Assembly (NCBI GenBank): GCA_026120035.1
Contig: JALRME010000016.1
Span: forward strand, 248,001 to 312,000
Length of the DNA stretch: 64,000 nucleotides
Reading direction: 5' to 3'
Source: Coleophoma eucalyptorum
Taxonomy: Eukaryota > Ascomycota > Leotiomycetes > Helotiales > Dermateaceae
Part shown: one piece after another, positions 42,216 through 53,160 of the stretch
Numbering within the stretch: the first letter of the stretch is position 1
Layout: every line of letters starts with the position of its first letter
The notes under the pieces: generated by a model
What the model was told of the DNA's origin: nothing
What the model saw: only the letters and a program-made list of their open reading frames with translations
Database searches by the model: none
Position numbers and translations under genes: made by a program

Positions 42216-45200
42216 CTAAGCGGCTTCACCATGGCCGTCTAGCAGTATATGGACTGCTTCGTCCCATCCTCTCGAAGCTGCAATGTCGACGACGGTTCTC
42301 CCCTGTTCGTCTTTCACTTCTAAGTTGACACCCGCTTTTTGAGATAACATCCTCAAGACATTCGCGTCGCCATTTTCAACAGCTTGCATCATGGCATTCC
42401 ATCCTCGGTACAATTTATTCGGATCGGCGCCATGCTTGAGAAGGAATTCTAAAATCTCTGTGTCCTCACCGTGATATCTTCGCAAAGCTTTGACAATGGG
42501 AAGATGCTCACCGGGAGCATTCACATCGGCACCTCCCTCGGTGAGCAGGTAGAACACAATCGCCCGGCGATTCTCTCGGATCGCAGTTGTAAGTGGAGAA
42601 AACACGCCGCCGTTTCTATCCTCGACAGAGACACCGGCAGCAATAAGAAGTTTGACAGATTCGAGCTGGTCCGCAGACACGGCTCTCTCGATCACACCCT
42701 TGAAAGCTTGCGGCTCGGCTAAGGCGGACAGGATGCGCTTGAGGATGGGAGGGTTACGCACGGCCATGCACACTGGCCAGTCCTCTCCTCGCACGTTCGG
42801 GTCGGCGCCGCGTTGCAACAACAAGTCAACCATCTCAATATGGTCTTCTCGGATGGCAGTCGTGAGCGGCGTCATGCCCTTGGGGCTCTTCACATTAGGA
42901 TTTATCCCCTGGTCCAGAAGCCAGAGCAGAGCCTCCATGTTATTTGAGTCAACAGCCTCTTCTAAAATACCCTTTGGTGTGTGAAGATCCGCACCGGCGG
43001 CCACAAGAGCTGGTAGGAAGTGGACTCTGCCATGCGTAACACACTTAAAGGCGGGATACTCGCTGGCCATACAATTCGCGTCCGCGCCATTGCTGAGAAG
43101 AAGCTGGAGAAGCTCGGCTCGGTCATCTCGGATGGAGGTGCACAAGGGTGTGTAAACGCCATCCTTCTTGGTGTTGGGATTGACGCCAGCCTTGAGCAGG
43201 ATTCGAACGGACTCGATGTTGTTGAGACTGGCTGCAAGTTCCATAATTCCTGGGCACTTCTTGTGATCGGCACCATGGGACAAAAGCACCTGTAGGCAAG
43301 GGGAGTGGTAGGTCGACGGCCAGAGAGGGTGCTTTGGGCCAGGCAAATTGGAGTCGGCACCATGCTCAAGCAAGAGCGTGGTAATATCTGCCCTACGAAC
43401 AAAGATAGCCTCAAAGAGAGCGGTTTTTCCCTCTCTGCTCTTAGCATTGGGATTTGAGCCATAGTCGAGAAGGAGTTCGATGAGTTTCACGGGCGCTTTC
43501 TTGTTGATGGCACCAATGAGAAGCGTATCACCATCCGCGGTCATATGGTTGATGTCTCCGTTGTATACCAATAACAGGTGAGAGAAGCTTATCACATTGG
43601 CAATGACAGCAGCCGCGAGAGGAGACTCTTGGTCCGCACCAGATACAAGATTGGGGTCAGCACCGTATTTGAGCAGTGCTGTTCCTCCCGCGATGAAGGA
43701 CCTCCTGACTGCCATGAGCAGGGGAGTGACACCATCTTTATCTGCTTCGTTGGGGTCTGCGCCAAAGAGGAGCAGAAGGCGCACACTCTCTACATCGTGG
43801 ACAAGAAGTGCTTCGTTGAGAGCGTGCATATTTCGACCCGTATTTGGCGAGACGCCTCTATCCAGCAATTGCTCAACGAGTTGATGATTCTTGGCACGTA
43901 CAGCTGAGTAAAGAGTCGCCTTCATGTTCTCAGGCTGTGATCCTGCATTATTCCGTGGAGCCCAGCGGGGCATATTGAGCGTGTCGACCTTCAAGCGAAC
44001 AACTTTCGAAGGGCCTAGGTCCATACCATCGATCTGCTCAAGCAGGCTGTCATTATCAGCGGCGCTAGACTGAGAGCGAATATCATCGATGGTACTGGCA
44101 CGGTCAAAAGCATCAGTTATCCGTGAATCATGCCTCTCTATAGATCCGAGAGAGCCAGCGGTACCGATAGTGGTGGCACTATATTTTCCAAGATCCGGAC
44201 TTAAAAGCACAATATCATCTTTTTCGGGTGTTTTAATCAGTGTAGTCTCGCGCGGAATTGAGGAAGACCTTTCATTCCAAGGCAACGGAGGCATAGGCGG
44301 TTGTTGTTGCTGTCGGAATCCACCATGGCCATCAGATCCCGCCGAGGGTAATGTCAAGGGAGCCGGGAGGTTGTTTCTGTTGGCCATGTGTTGAGGTCTG
44401 TTGCCACTAAAGCTCTTTGTTCTGCCGCTGCCGGCGTTCTCGTCCATTCTATTCAGAGCTGCCGACAAGCCAGTGAATCCTATGCCCATCTCCCTCTCGA
44501 TTCTTTCGTTACCGAGGCTCCATTGGAAAACCAGAGCACTCATCCTCAAACTTTCGCGGGTCTTGGCCAGCGCAATTGTCATCTTCTTAATGTCGGTGTC
44601 ACCAAACAGCTTTCCGAAGCCGCGCTTCATGCGACCCATTGTGCCCGTCTCCTGCTCGAGGAGCCGGCCCAGCATCTGATCAAGGATCCGGAAGTTGGCC
44701 TGAGTTACGCGGTACTTGCTGTCGAGCTCGGTGATCATCTCAGAAGGCAGGCCTTGAGAATGGTTAGTACATTCTCGAAGGCCTACCTCAAGAGAGGAGA
44801 GGATTTGACAAGTGTCGAGAAAATCGTGTGCCAGATTTTCGAAGCCATGTTCGACTTGTTTGGCCGTCGACAGGTATTCCAATATGCGAATCGAGATGCG
44901 CTCGCCTAGGATGGTGGTTTTATGGCAAAGATCCAGGCACTGGGCTTGACTCTTCGAAGGGGCAGTCATTCTAGACGCCGACGTATTCCTGGTTGACTTA
45001 TTTGCGGTTTGAATTGTAGGGACTGGTCTCAGCGAGTTCGTATTGCTTCTAGACACTGGTGTCTTGTATAAAGATGGAGTACGCGGGGTTGGTGGTAGTC
45101 CAAGTTCTTCCTTGGTCACAAGCGATAATGGTTCTCTTGAAGCAAGGGAGAGGGCTTCAATAAAAGAATAATCCTCGTGTCTTCTTTCTGTGACACTCAT
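42216..45200 (-). CDS. Large ankyrin-repeat protein
   Basis: 994 residues, single exon, start at 45200. The N-terminal 85 residues are disordered (Ser/Thr/Pro). Residues about 85-255 form a helical domain (LCHKTTILGERISIRILEYLS, GRMKRGFGKLFGDTDIKKM) reminiscent of the helical leader regions of fungal ankyrin/STAND-type proteins. A proline/glycine-rich linker runs to about 425. From about residue 430 to the end there are about 15 ankyrin units with the usual GADPN, TPLLMAV, GVNPNTKKDGVYTPLCTSI pattern. No NACHT or NB-ARC ATPase motif is present. Probably a cytosolic scaffold; I cannot name a partner or pathway. It is unusual in having a full repeat block with no intron. Confidence 0.88.
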   Translation of the reverse strand: MSVTERRHEDYSFIEALSLASREPLSLVTKEELGLPPTPRTPSLYKTPVSRSNTNSLRPVPTIQTANKSTRNTSASRMTAPSKSQAQCLDLCHKTTILGERISIRILEYLSTAKQVEHGFENLAHDFLDTCQILSSLEVGLRECTNHSQGLPSEMITELDSKYRVTQANFRILDQMLGRLLEQETGTMGRMKRGFGKLFGDTDIKKMTIALAKTRESLRMSALVFQWSLGNERIEREMGIGFTGLSAALNRMDENAGSGRTKSFSGNRPQHMANRNNLPAPLTLPSAGSDGHGGFRQQQQPPMPPLPWNERSSSIPRETTLIKTPEKDDIVLLSPDLGKYSATTIGTAGSLGSIERHDSRITDAFDRASTIDDIRSQSSAADNDSLLEQIDGMDLGPSKVVRLKVDTLNMPRWAPRNNAGSQPENMKATLYSAVRAKNHQLVEQLLDRGVSPNTGRNMHALNEALLVHDVESVRLLLLFGADPNEADKDGVTPLLMAVRRSFIAGGTALLKYGADPNLVSGADQESPLAAAVIANVISFSHLLLVYNGDINHMTADGDTLLIGAINKKAPVKLIELLLDYGSNPNAKSREGKTALFEAIFVRRADITTLLLEHGADSNLPGPKHPLWPSTYHSPCLQVLLSHGADHKKCPGIMELAASLNNIESVRILLKAGVNPNTKKDGVYTPLCTSIRDDRAELLQLLLSNGADANCMASEYPAFKCVTHGRVHFLPALVAAGADLHTPKGILEEAVDSNNMEALLWLLDQGINPNVKSPKGMTPLTTAIREDHIEMVDLLLQRGADPNVRGEDWPVCMAVRNPPILKRILSALAEPQAFKGVIERAVSADQLESVKLLIAAGVSVEDRNGGVFSPLTTAIRENRRAIVFYLLTEGGADVNAPGEHLPIVKALRRYHGEDTEILEFLLKHGADPNKLYRGWNAMMQAVENGDANVLRMLSQKAGVNLEVKDEQGRTVVDIAASRGWDEAVHILLDGHGEAA

Positions 45201-46951
45201 GCTGGGTAGTACAAGAAGGAAAACAAAGTTGGCACCGCCTTCGATAGAGGGTAATGACTAGCAGAATGCGGCCTTTTAAGCCATCCCCCTCCAGCACTAT
45301 CAGCTCGTATCGGCATTGGCGAAGAAGTCTTTACACGCGGCTCGGGATTGACGAAATCGCTAAAATTGCGTTGCTGTGGCCACTTATTGAGCACACGGCA
45401 TAGCTTACAAGGATGCAATATTGGGTGCCGTCTCTTCTCCTGGCTTGCCGGAACTCCTTACTTGAGCAGTGACCTGATACTCCTTGCTCTATGAAGAAGT
45501 CTTTACTCGCTGACGGTACAAAAGGATGGCACGCGCAAACTCTGCAACTCAAAGTCTCATGCAAGCTATTCAATCATTAAGCATATCTACAATGCGGATG
45601 TGGGTTGAGAGATCGGACTCGCAGGCCTGGGTCTCCCATGAGCTGAAAGGCCCGGTCGGTTGCCCACTTCACATCTGTAAGCGAGTGGTGTTTTCCCGCT
45701 ATCTACTCTCATCTACTCCTAGTTCAGAGGACAATGCGCAACAGAATCTGCTACTGAAGGATTCTTCAGGGCCCAGCTAGACTTGTCTCTTATCTGTCAC
45801 ACTATTGGACCTGACTATTCCCGCCGCTCTAGAGCGCAAGCCACAATCTGTAAATATGCTCTGGGAGTGATGTGGCGTATAATAGTGCAGTTCTAACCTC
45901 CTACCAAGCTATCTCAGGGTCAAACCCAAAAGGTTCGGGACACTAGGTCTCGAGGGGTAGCGTCCCCCTCTCCTAAATTCTAATAGACTGGCAGACTGGC
46001 CGGTCGGCCGGCAGGACGAGAAAGTCCTATAGCGGGAGCAACGGGCGATGGCCAGTTCCCCCTCTCCAGCGGGGTTTTGCGCACGCACACACGTAACGAG
46101 AAGGAATTGCAGGTATTGTCGAGACACAGGTTTAAGCTGGAACCTTCAGAGGCCAGAAGAAGAGGATAAAGCGATGGCCAGACACCACGTCTTGCCTTGG
46201 TGTCTAAGTCTGCAGCCGAGCGATCACTTGATGCAATGCAAGCATTCTTGTAAGACACATAAAACGTGTAACAATTCTGAGTTTTCGCCCTTGCTTGTCA
46301 GCTAGGATTCCGGTCTGGCCTGTGCAAGATGCCAACTCTCCTGTCAAAAAGCTCAACGCTAACTCCAAGAGTTAAGGGCAAGCCACGATCTGTGCTAGTG
46401 TACCGCATCGTACGATGTGCCTAGTCGACCCGATAGAAAGGAGCACTGTTCCAAAGCTGGCTTTCAGAGCAGCAAACGTGGGATCGCTGCAACTAAACTA
46501 TAATCAATAGTCAAAATGTTACCCTGATAACCTATTATACTTCCACGCTTTTAATGAGGGCTTTCTAGAAATATGATGGATGTTTAACATTTCAATAACT
46601 AAACTAAATTTAGAACAACTGTCTATAGCTGCTGATTAAAGAGTGTAAGGCCACTAGCTAACTTGTAGCATATAAGGGAATATAAAAAAATAAAACGAAA
46701 AAATGGTCTATCTGAGTAGTCGCTAATAAAGATACCAATAAATGAATGAGAATAATCTATGAGGAAATATACAAGGAGAGTGGGTTCCGCTGTGGTCCTT
46801 TCCTTCCATTTTAAGACGCCTCTGAGTGCAACTACTCCTGGGCCAAGTATATGTGAGACAAGGGTATAGGCGAAATAGAAATAAGTTTTATAATGAGTGT
46901 TAGGGTATCGTGGTATGATTTGTTCCGTATGGTGCTACTGTTGAAAATCCT
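45201..46951. other. Gene-free region, AT-rich at right
   Basis: 1.75 kb. Contains two imperfect copies (15 of 16 matching) of GCAAGCCACRATCTGT at 45837-45852 and 46379-46394, and a 12-bp palindrome at 45825-45836. DNA from 46500 to 46750 is AT-rich. Probably degenerate repeat sequence; no protein frame convincing. Confidence 0.4.
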
Positions 46952-47953
46952 CTAGTTGTGAGGAGGTCGGTTGTTTGGTCCATTTCCTTGAGGAGGTGGT
47001 CCCTGTGGGGGCGGTCGGTTGTTTGGTCCGTTTCCCTGGGGTGGTGGGCCAGGAGGTGGTGGGCCCTTTGGCTTATCGTCACGCTCGACAATTGTATCAA
47101 CTACATCATCTCTTTTGTTGTGCTTTGGTGGTGGAGGTGGAGGACGATTGTTTGGTCCATTTCCCTTGGGTGGTGGGCCAGGAGGAGGAGGGCCTTTGGG
47201 CTTGTCATCACGCTCGACAATAGTATCAGCTACATCATCTCTTCTGTTGTGGTTTGGTGGTGGAGGTGGTGGACGATTGTTTGGTCCGTTTCCTTGAGGT
47301 GGTGGTCCCTGAGGAGGGGGACGATTGTTTGGCCCGTTTCCTTGAGGTGGTGGTCCCTGAGGAGGGGGACGATTGTTTGGTCCATTTCCCTGAGGTGGTG
47401 GGCCAGGAGGAGGTGGGCCCTTTGGCTTGTCGTCACGTTCGACAATAGTGTCAACTACATCATCTCTTTTATTGTGCTTTGGTGGTGGAGGTGGAGGACG
47501 ATTGTTTGGTCCGTTTCCCTTGGGTGGTGGGCCAGGAGGAGGTGGGCCCTTTGGCTTGTCGTCACGTTCGACAATAGTGTCAACTACATCATCTCTTTTA
47601 TTGTGCTTTGGTGGTGGAGGTNNNNNNNNNNNNNNNNNNNNNNNNNNNNNNNNNNNNNNNNNNNNNNNNNNNNNNNNNNNNNNNNNNNNNNNNNNNNNNN
47701 NNNNNNNNNNNNNNNNNNNNTGGAGGACGATTGTTTGGTCCGTTTCCCTTGGGTGGCTACAAATTGTTTAGCAAATAATTGTGAGTTGGCCTTAAGGAAA
47801 ACATACTGGAGGACGTTTGTCGCCACCGTCACGTTCGATTAAAGAGCTCGAGTCTCTAACAACAAGGCCGTCAGTCGGAAGCGGTGCTGCTAATATTGAA
47901 AGTCCATTGCAGAAGAGTAAGATCAACGACGCGGTCTTGAAATTAAGTTGCAT
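46952..47953 (-). CDS. Secreted proline-rich repeat protein with dibasic (Kex2-type) sites, interrupted by assembly gap
   Basis: Exon 1 47953-47807, intron 47806-47757 (50 nt, GTATGT..GTAG), exon 2 47756-46952. Exon 1 encodes a signal peptide ([15 protein letters not shown]) and a short leader ending GGDKRPP. Exon 2 is made of near-identical 43-residue (129-bp) units: (K/R)RDDV(V/A)[12 protein letters not shown], a PPPPGPP(P)-(K/Q)GNGPNNRPP stretch, and KHN before the next KR. Four DD-VERDD copies are visible; three begin with Lys-Arg and one with Arg-Arg, and shorter [10 protein letters not shown] units also recur. A run of 99 N (47622-47720) lies inside exon 2. This organisation matches Kex2-processed repeat proteins (KEPs); processing is inferred. 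No known enzyme domain. It could alternatively be a structural wall or surface protein. Confidence 0.8.
47085..47621. repeat. 129-bp tandem coding repeats
   Basis: The two right-most units (matching positions 47461 and 47590) are exactly 129 bp apart and almost identical. Two more divergent copies lie near 47105 and 47236, separated by shorter [10 protein letters not shown] sub-repeats. Confidence 0.85.
47622..47720. other. Assembly gap (99 N) in tandem-repeat exon
   Basis: The gap falls inside 129-bp near-identical repeats. Frame before and after the gap agree only if its true length leaves remainder 2 on division by 3; 99 does not, so the N count is a placeholder or estimate. Confidence 0.95.
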
Positions 47954-50210
47954 GTTGACAGGCTCGCTGTCTTTGGTATAATATTATGAAGAATAGAAAT
48001 TGCAATTAGCAGACCAGCTGTGATTTGATTAAAGTAGAGAAGAAGCTGAAGATGGAGATGGAGATGAGGATGAAGTTGCTTTCACAGGTAGGCAAGTCCC
48101 AATATATACACAGATCTCCTCAGCAAGCCTATCGCCCATCGGAGTATACAAGGCACGCAGCCCCGAGCATGTCGGTATATCGGCCAAGCACTGGGGGAAG
48201 TGGACGTCTGTGCAAGCGGCCTTGGCGTTCTAGAAGCTTAAAATTGATGCTCTTTTGATGGTCTGAAATGCAAAACCGACACGGTGGACGAGGTGTAACC
48301 TGGGAAGGAGAGCATGTTTCCAAACTTTGGGGAGAACAACCGGCAAGGGTTGGGCATTGCAAATTATCAATTTTCCGGAGAAACAACTTAGATGTACTGT
48401 ATCGTGAGATATCTTATAGATAGCTGACTACTATCAAATATGTTGGCGCCGATTTCCCGTTAAGAGCAGCTTCGGAAAGTAGTGCAGTTTCTGGCTTCCA
48501 AAGCATTGTTGTGATGCAGATCTTCTGCGGAGATTCGGTTGAACGAGTCCAAGCACCTGAGTGACTGGCAACTCATTGCTTCGCTCTAGCATTACGAAAA
48601 AAAAATAGCAACCCTTCTTCAATGATCGGGGCTGAGCACTTGTTCTCGCCTCAAAATATAAAACAATGTGCGCAAATAGAACTGTTTGTTTTGCAAAATC
48701 CGATGTTTGTATGTTGGAGGTCGACACCATGCCATTGGTACGGGGACTCCGATGATCTACGTCCACTCAGTGCTTATTTGAATAGAGTTATTTAGAGTCG
48801 GCTGTCCTTCGAAACATCCTTGCGTCAGTGCCATGGAGCACCTGTCGGAATGTACGAGCTCTAAAAAGTGGACTTTTGTGGCTGTTTCGTCGTGCTGGAG
48901 AGAATGACTTGGGTAATCGTTCTTTTAGCCGTTCGTTCAAGCAAGCTGTGCCGAGCCAAAGCCCTTGACATCCTAAACAGAAAGATGATGATACAGGGCA
49001 AAGATTGATGAACTACATCAGACGGTGTAAACACGTGACATTTGAAACCTGAGACTGTCGCAGTTCTCGAAACACCTTCCAGCCGGAGAGATACAGCAGC
49101 TGAAAGAGTGAGGAAGAGGAGCTTTGTGTAGGCAGGCCTTAGCAACACTTCGTACCAGTACGATTCCTGCGGTGCGCACCTCCATGCCACGAATCTCGTT
49201 GGGAGCTTCTTGCCATCTAGCCTCAGCTTTCACCTCGGCAAAGATAGATCACAGCTCTAGATCAAAAGATATACTCCTAACACATCGAGCTTTTTGAAAG
49301 AGGACCCAAGCTTGCTGCATGAGGTACGTTTGGCAGACCGGTGACATCCCCACTGCGACGATATCCACCTTGCACAAAACTCGAATAAGTCACTCGATCT
49401 CGGGCACCCTCATGTATCAGATGGGACAAAGGCTGTTTCGCAAGGTGGTGTGGTTTGAGAAGAACGACCGAAAGAAGACACATCTAAATAAGATGGCAAC
49501 TTGGCAAGGTAACCGGAAAGGGCAAGCGCAGAACAGCTTCCCTCACTGTCCCTAGCTCAGTTGCGTGGTGTACCCTCATGCAGAAAGATAGGGCTGGACT
49601 TTCACCAGTAATAAGCACCTATTGCTTGTATATAAGACTACACTTATATACTATGACGAGCGAATCATAGTGACATCAACGCCTTTCCGTCTATAGACTG
49701 GGCAACACTTCCTTTGTACACAAGACGTCACATATCGTTCGAAGTCCAAATCAATCAGCAAAGAGATCTTTGCATTATCTGTCCATCCATCCCATCCATT
49801 CCGTCCTATTTCCTTTCCTGACACAACTAGCTTACACAACGTCACCCTCTCTCACACTCCTCGCGTAAACTGAACACCACCAGCTTCCCCCAAAGGACTT
49901 CACGCGCTCGAGCCACTGCACAAAAGGGCATGACATATCTATATACAAATACTACGTAGTCTGCTCTGACTGCTGTGTAAGGAAATTCGTATGTTTTGGC
50001 AAAAAGCAAGAAATAAAGATCAAAGAAAACAAGAGAGTGGATCCTCGGTGTGAGGGTTTGGCATAGAGTATTGATGACAAAAGCAACAAAAGAAAAGCAA
50101 GGCGCTGGTGTATCGAACTGGTATCGCTGCGTAGTGGTATTGCGTGTAATAAAAATGCGTGTGACTCCGTATCCCTCTGCTCCATCTCGTGTGTGGCTTC
50201 CTCAATTTCC
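47954..50210. other. Intergenic, no gene seen
   Basis: 2.26 kb between two minus-strand genes. Short frames only (up to about 110 codons, Ser/Arg-rich). A TATA-like AATATATACA near 48109-48118 could serve the repeat-protein gene, about 155 bp upstream of its ATG. The part right of 49850 is probably the 3' UTR of MSS4. Confidence 0.4.
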
Positions 50211-53160
50211 TTATGCAGGCGGCAAAGGCGGGAGATCCTTATCCAAACTACTTCTACTGATCGTCTTCTTCACAGTGGCATTCTGTGTCCCTTCCATCCT
50301 CCTTCCGCTCTCCTGACTAAGCCGTGGAATGTAATCTTTCGCGGGAGTACGAGGACGATTTCCGTATTCAGCTCCATTGTATTCTTTGGAAGGTGTCAGC
50401 GGCCTTCGTTCTGCACTCCTTTCACTTCGGCCGCCAGTACTGCTTGCCTCGCCAGCTTCCTCAACAATTGGAAGTGTCTGGCCTTGCATGCCACCGGTGC
50501 GCTCGGCTGAAGGGCTCCTCACTACACCAATCAGGCGGGGGTCGGGGCGGCTGTCCTCGACATCTCGGCCATCTCTATACTCTGACCTCAGTGCTTCATT
50601 CTCGGCCCGTTGGAAAGAAGTATTGGAGCTTTGCGTCCTCTGGATAGGTTGTGTTTGACTTCCGGAGCGACGTCTGCCTTGTTCCGTCGAACCGGCTTGG
50701 CGACCACCATCGAGATTTGCGATTGGGCTCAGAGGATTCGTTTCGGCTTCTCGAGCTGCTTCTTCCGGGCTCAAGGTAATACCTTCAATAAACTTAACAA
50801 ACCGTTCACCATAGGGCTCAGGAGAAATTGGGGAGATGAGCTTTTTATCGTGGCTTAGACCCTCTGTGTCAACGTTAGCATTGCAACAACGATAAGATAT
50901 ATCAATCCTGAACATACTCCACAAATGCTCCAGTTTCTTGATCGTTCCGTAATGGGTTAAGCAGTCAATGATAGAGAGGAAGAAAATCTCATCTCCTGGT
51001 GTATTGTCTTCGTGAGTTGCGCGGAATCCACCATCGTCGCTGTAGAAAGTGAACTCCTTCTTCGTCATGTTCTCTTCCATTTCATCAAGCATTCTTGAAC
51101 TGCTCTGGCCCATTGGGACCGGCTTTTCCTGCTTAATGATTTGTCGCAGTTCCCGAGCCTTTCGGGCGCTTTCCAATTTGCTGGGCGTTCTCATCAGCAT
51201 GCCACGCTCGGGGCCTTTTTCGGCATCATCTGCTGGGCTATCTCCTCCCGGCTGAAACACTTGGAGGGTCTTGTCTCGTAGGTTCTCTTGGTTACCCTTT
51301 TTGAGATCATGTATGCCCACCAGCATACTGTAATCCATGATTTTGAGTCTCTGCATCAGTTCGACGTCCCGTTTCATTTGTTCAATGAACATCCGTTTCT
51401 TCTCGGGGCCAAACTCCAAATGCAGATTTCGCCGTAGCCAATTCAGATCCTTCAGCGTTGCACGAGGATTCTTCTCCAAATCCTCCTCCTTGAAATCTCG
51501 TCCAACTGTTGAACCTTTCAAATCAAAGGTTTGGTGGATATCTCGATGGGGAGGGAAAAGATTGTTCATAACGACGAAATGAATCTTGCGGCCATACGGA
51601 ATCTTGACTCGGTGGAGACCGTAAAATTGTGATAGTAAGGTATTTGGATTGGCCTCGACGTGTGCATAATACTCCTTCAGGATCCTCCGTAGAAATTTAT
51701 GTTCGGCGTGATGAATCGTTTTTATAATATACTTGTAATCTCGGGAGAAATAGAAGAAACTTCCACTCTTTCCAGGAGACCCTAATTCTGAGAGGATATA
51801 TTTGCTGGTCAACGACATCAAGTAATCTGCTGGATCGAGCTTGAACTTGGCACGCAGATGTCGGAATACCCACGGCGCATAATCTTTGAATTTGAAGTCG
51901 TATTTTGCTGAAGGAGTAAGCTCATTCCCAGTGCTATATAGATGTCAGCATTGGGGTTAGCATCCACAGGTCTTATACTCACATATCAAAAGAGAACTTA
52001 TGCTTGGCTTCAAAATCAGCATCAGTTAAGGGTCGATCCAGTTTTGCGTTCGTTCTTGATACCGTGAATCGAATTCCAGTCAACATGTTGTACGCCGTAA
52101 CCCAGTTGACGTGGTTCTGATCGACCTTGGTGCCGACAACTACTCTGTCGTCATCTTCTTCATCTTTCCTTCTCCTTTTGCTTGCACGCTTCTGTCGTAC
52201 TGCCTCTGCCCATCGTATGGCGTCCTCGTCTGGCACTATTTCGTCATGAGGGAGATTCGAATGTATGGATTGTGTATTCCTTCGATTCAGACTCAGTGAT
52301 CCTCTTCGTGGGTTCCCTACCGCGGTAGGAGAGAATCTCCCCGTGCTGTAGACTGAATCATCACCATCTCGAGAGTTGCGACCCGTCCCTGCTTTAGGTA
52401 CTTGTAGTGTGTGTCTGTGTTTGAGTTGTTGTGACGCGACCGGATGAGCGGCGGAGCTGGATGATGATCCAGTAGTCGCGTTCGTTGGAGAGGGATATAG
52501 CGGAGGGGAAGAGAATCGCTGCGGGGAGGCAGTTGCAACCCGAGCTGGAGATTCTACAGGTTGTGGTGTGGCAGGGACCAAAGAAGAGGTGTATGTTAGT
52601 GGGCCGGTGCTTTGAGGATTTGTAGATATTGGGGCAGGAATTGAGATTCTCCTGGGTGCAGAGTCCCCATTGATAGTGGGTCTTGAGCCATTATCCACGG
52701 AGGTGCTCTGTGGCGTGCCGTTGGTAGATGCGACCGAATTCCGGCTCGTATCTCCATTAATGTGTCGTGAGGATCCATTCTGCAAACTCGGGCTCTTCCT
52801 TCCATTCTCGGAGATCCCGTTGATGCCACCATTCACAGAGTATGTGCTACCGTTGCGTGAAGACCGGTAATCATAGCTACTCATGCTCGAGCGCCCGTTG
52901 GTCATCGAGTTCAGGTTTTCGTCGTAATGCATTCCACCATTGGGCTGTAGCCGGCTCCCATTGACAGCGTCGAGATATATATCAGAACCTTCATTCAAAC
53001 TGCCCTTCACCGAGGCGTGAGACGAAGTCCGGCCGTTTCCATTGATCTTTTCGTGTGACTGTCGGATGTGACTTGGCAGATCGAGCGGAGGGCGAGTCGC
53101 AGATAGCATGGGACCTGAATCATCCGTCAGGAACGAGGGCATCTCGACCGCGTGTGGCAT
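50211..53160 (-). CDS. MSS4: Phosphatidylinositol-4-phosphate 5-kinase (MSS4)
   Basis: 948 residues from three exons: 53160-51983, 51933-50918 and 50863-50211; introns 49 and 54 nt. The N-terminal about 330 residues are disordered and Ser/Asn-rich. The PIPK catalytic domain follows: GNELTPSAKYDFKFKDYAP, FRHLRAKFKLDPADYL, GKSGSFFYFSRDYKYIIKT, FPPHRDIHQTFDLKGSTVGR, LKIMDYSMLVGIHDL and FFLSIIDCLTHYGTIKKLEHLWKGL, ending with YGERFVKFI. It makes PI(4,5)P2 at the plasma membrane, controlling actin and endocytosis. The second intron is a multiple of three without a stop; removing it restores LW-KGLSHDKK, which matches the family, so splicing is preferred over read-through. The C-terminal 180 residues are disordered. 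Confidence 0.94.

Noticed and set aside
47085..47621. Possible CRISPR-like or satellite array
   Set aside because: The repeats are coding, contiguous (no unique spacers) and keep one reading frame; the organism is a eukaryote.
46958..47842. Trp/Arg-rich and Gly-rich + strand frames
   Set aside because: Antisense to the proline-rich repeat gene; the minus frame has a signal peptide and clean splice sites.
46952..47953. Dikaritin-type RiPP cluster
   Set aside because: The precursor looks Kex2-processed, but no UstY-like (DUF3328) oxidase or tailoring gene is seen in the window and the units lack the aromatic core residues typical of those peptides.
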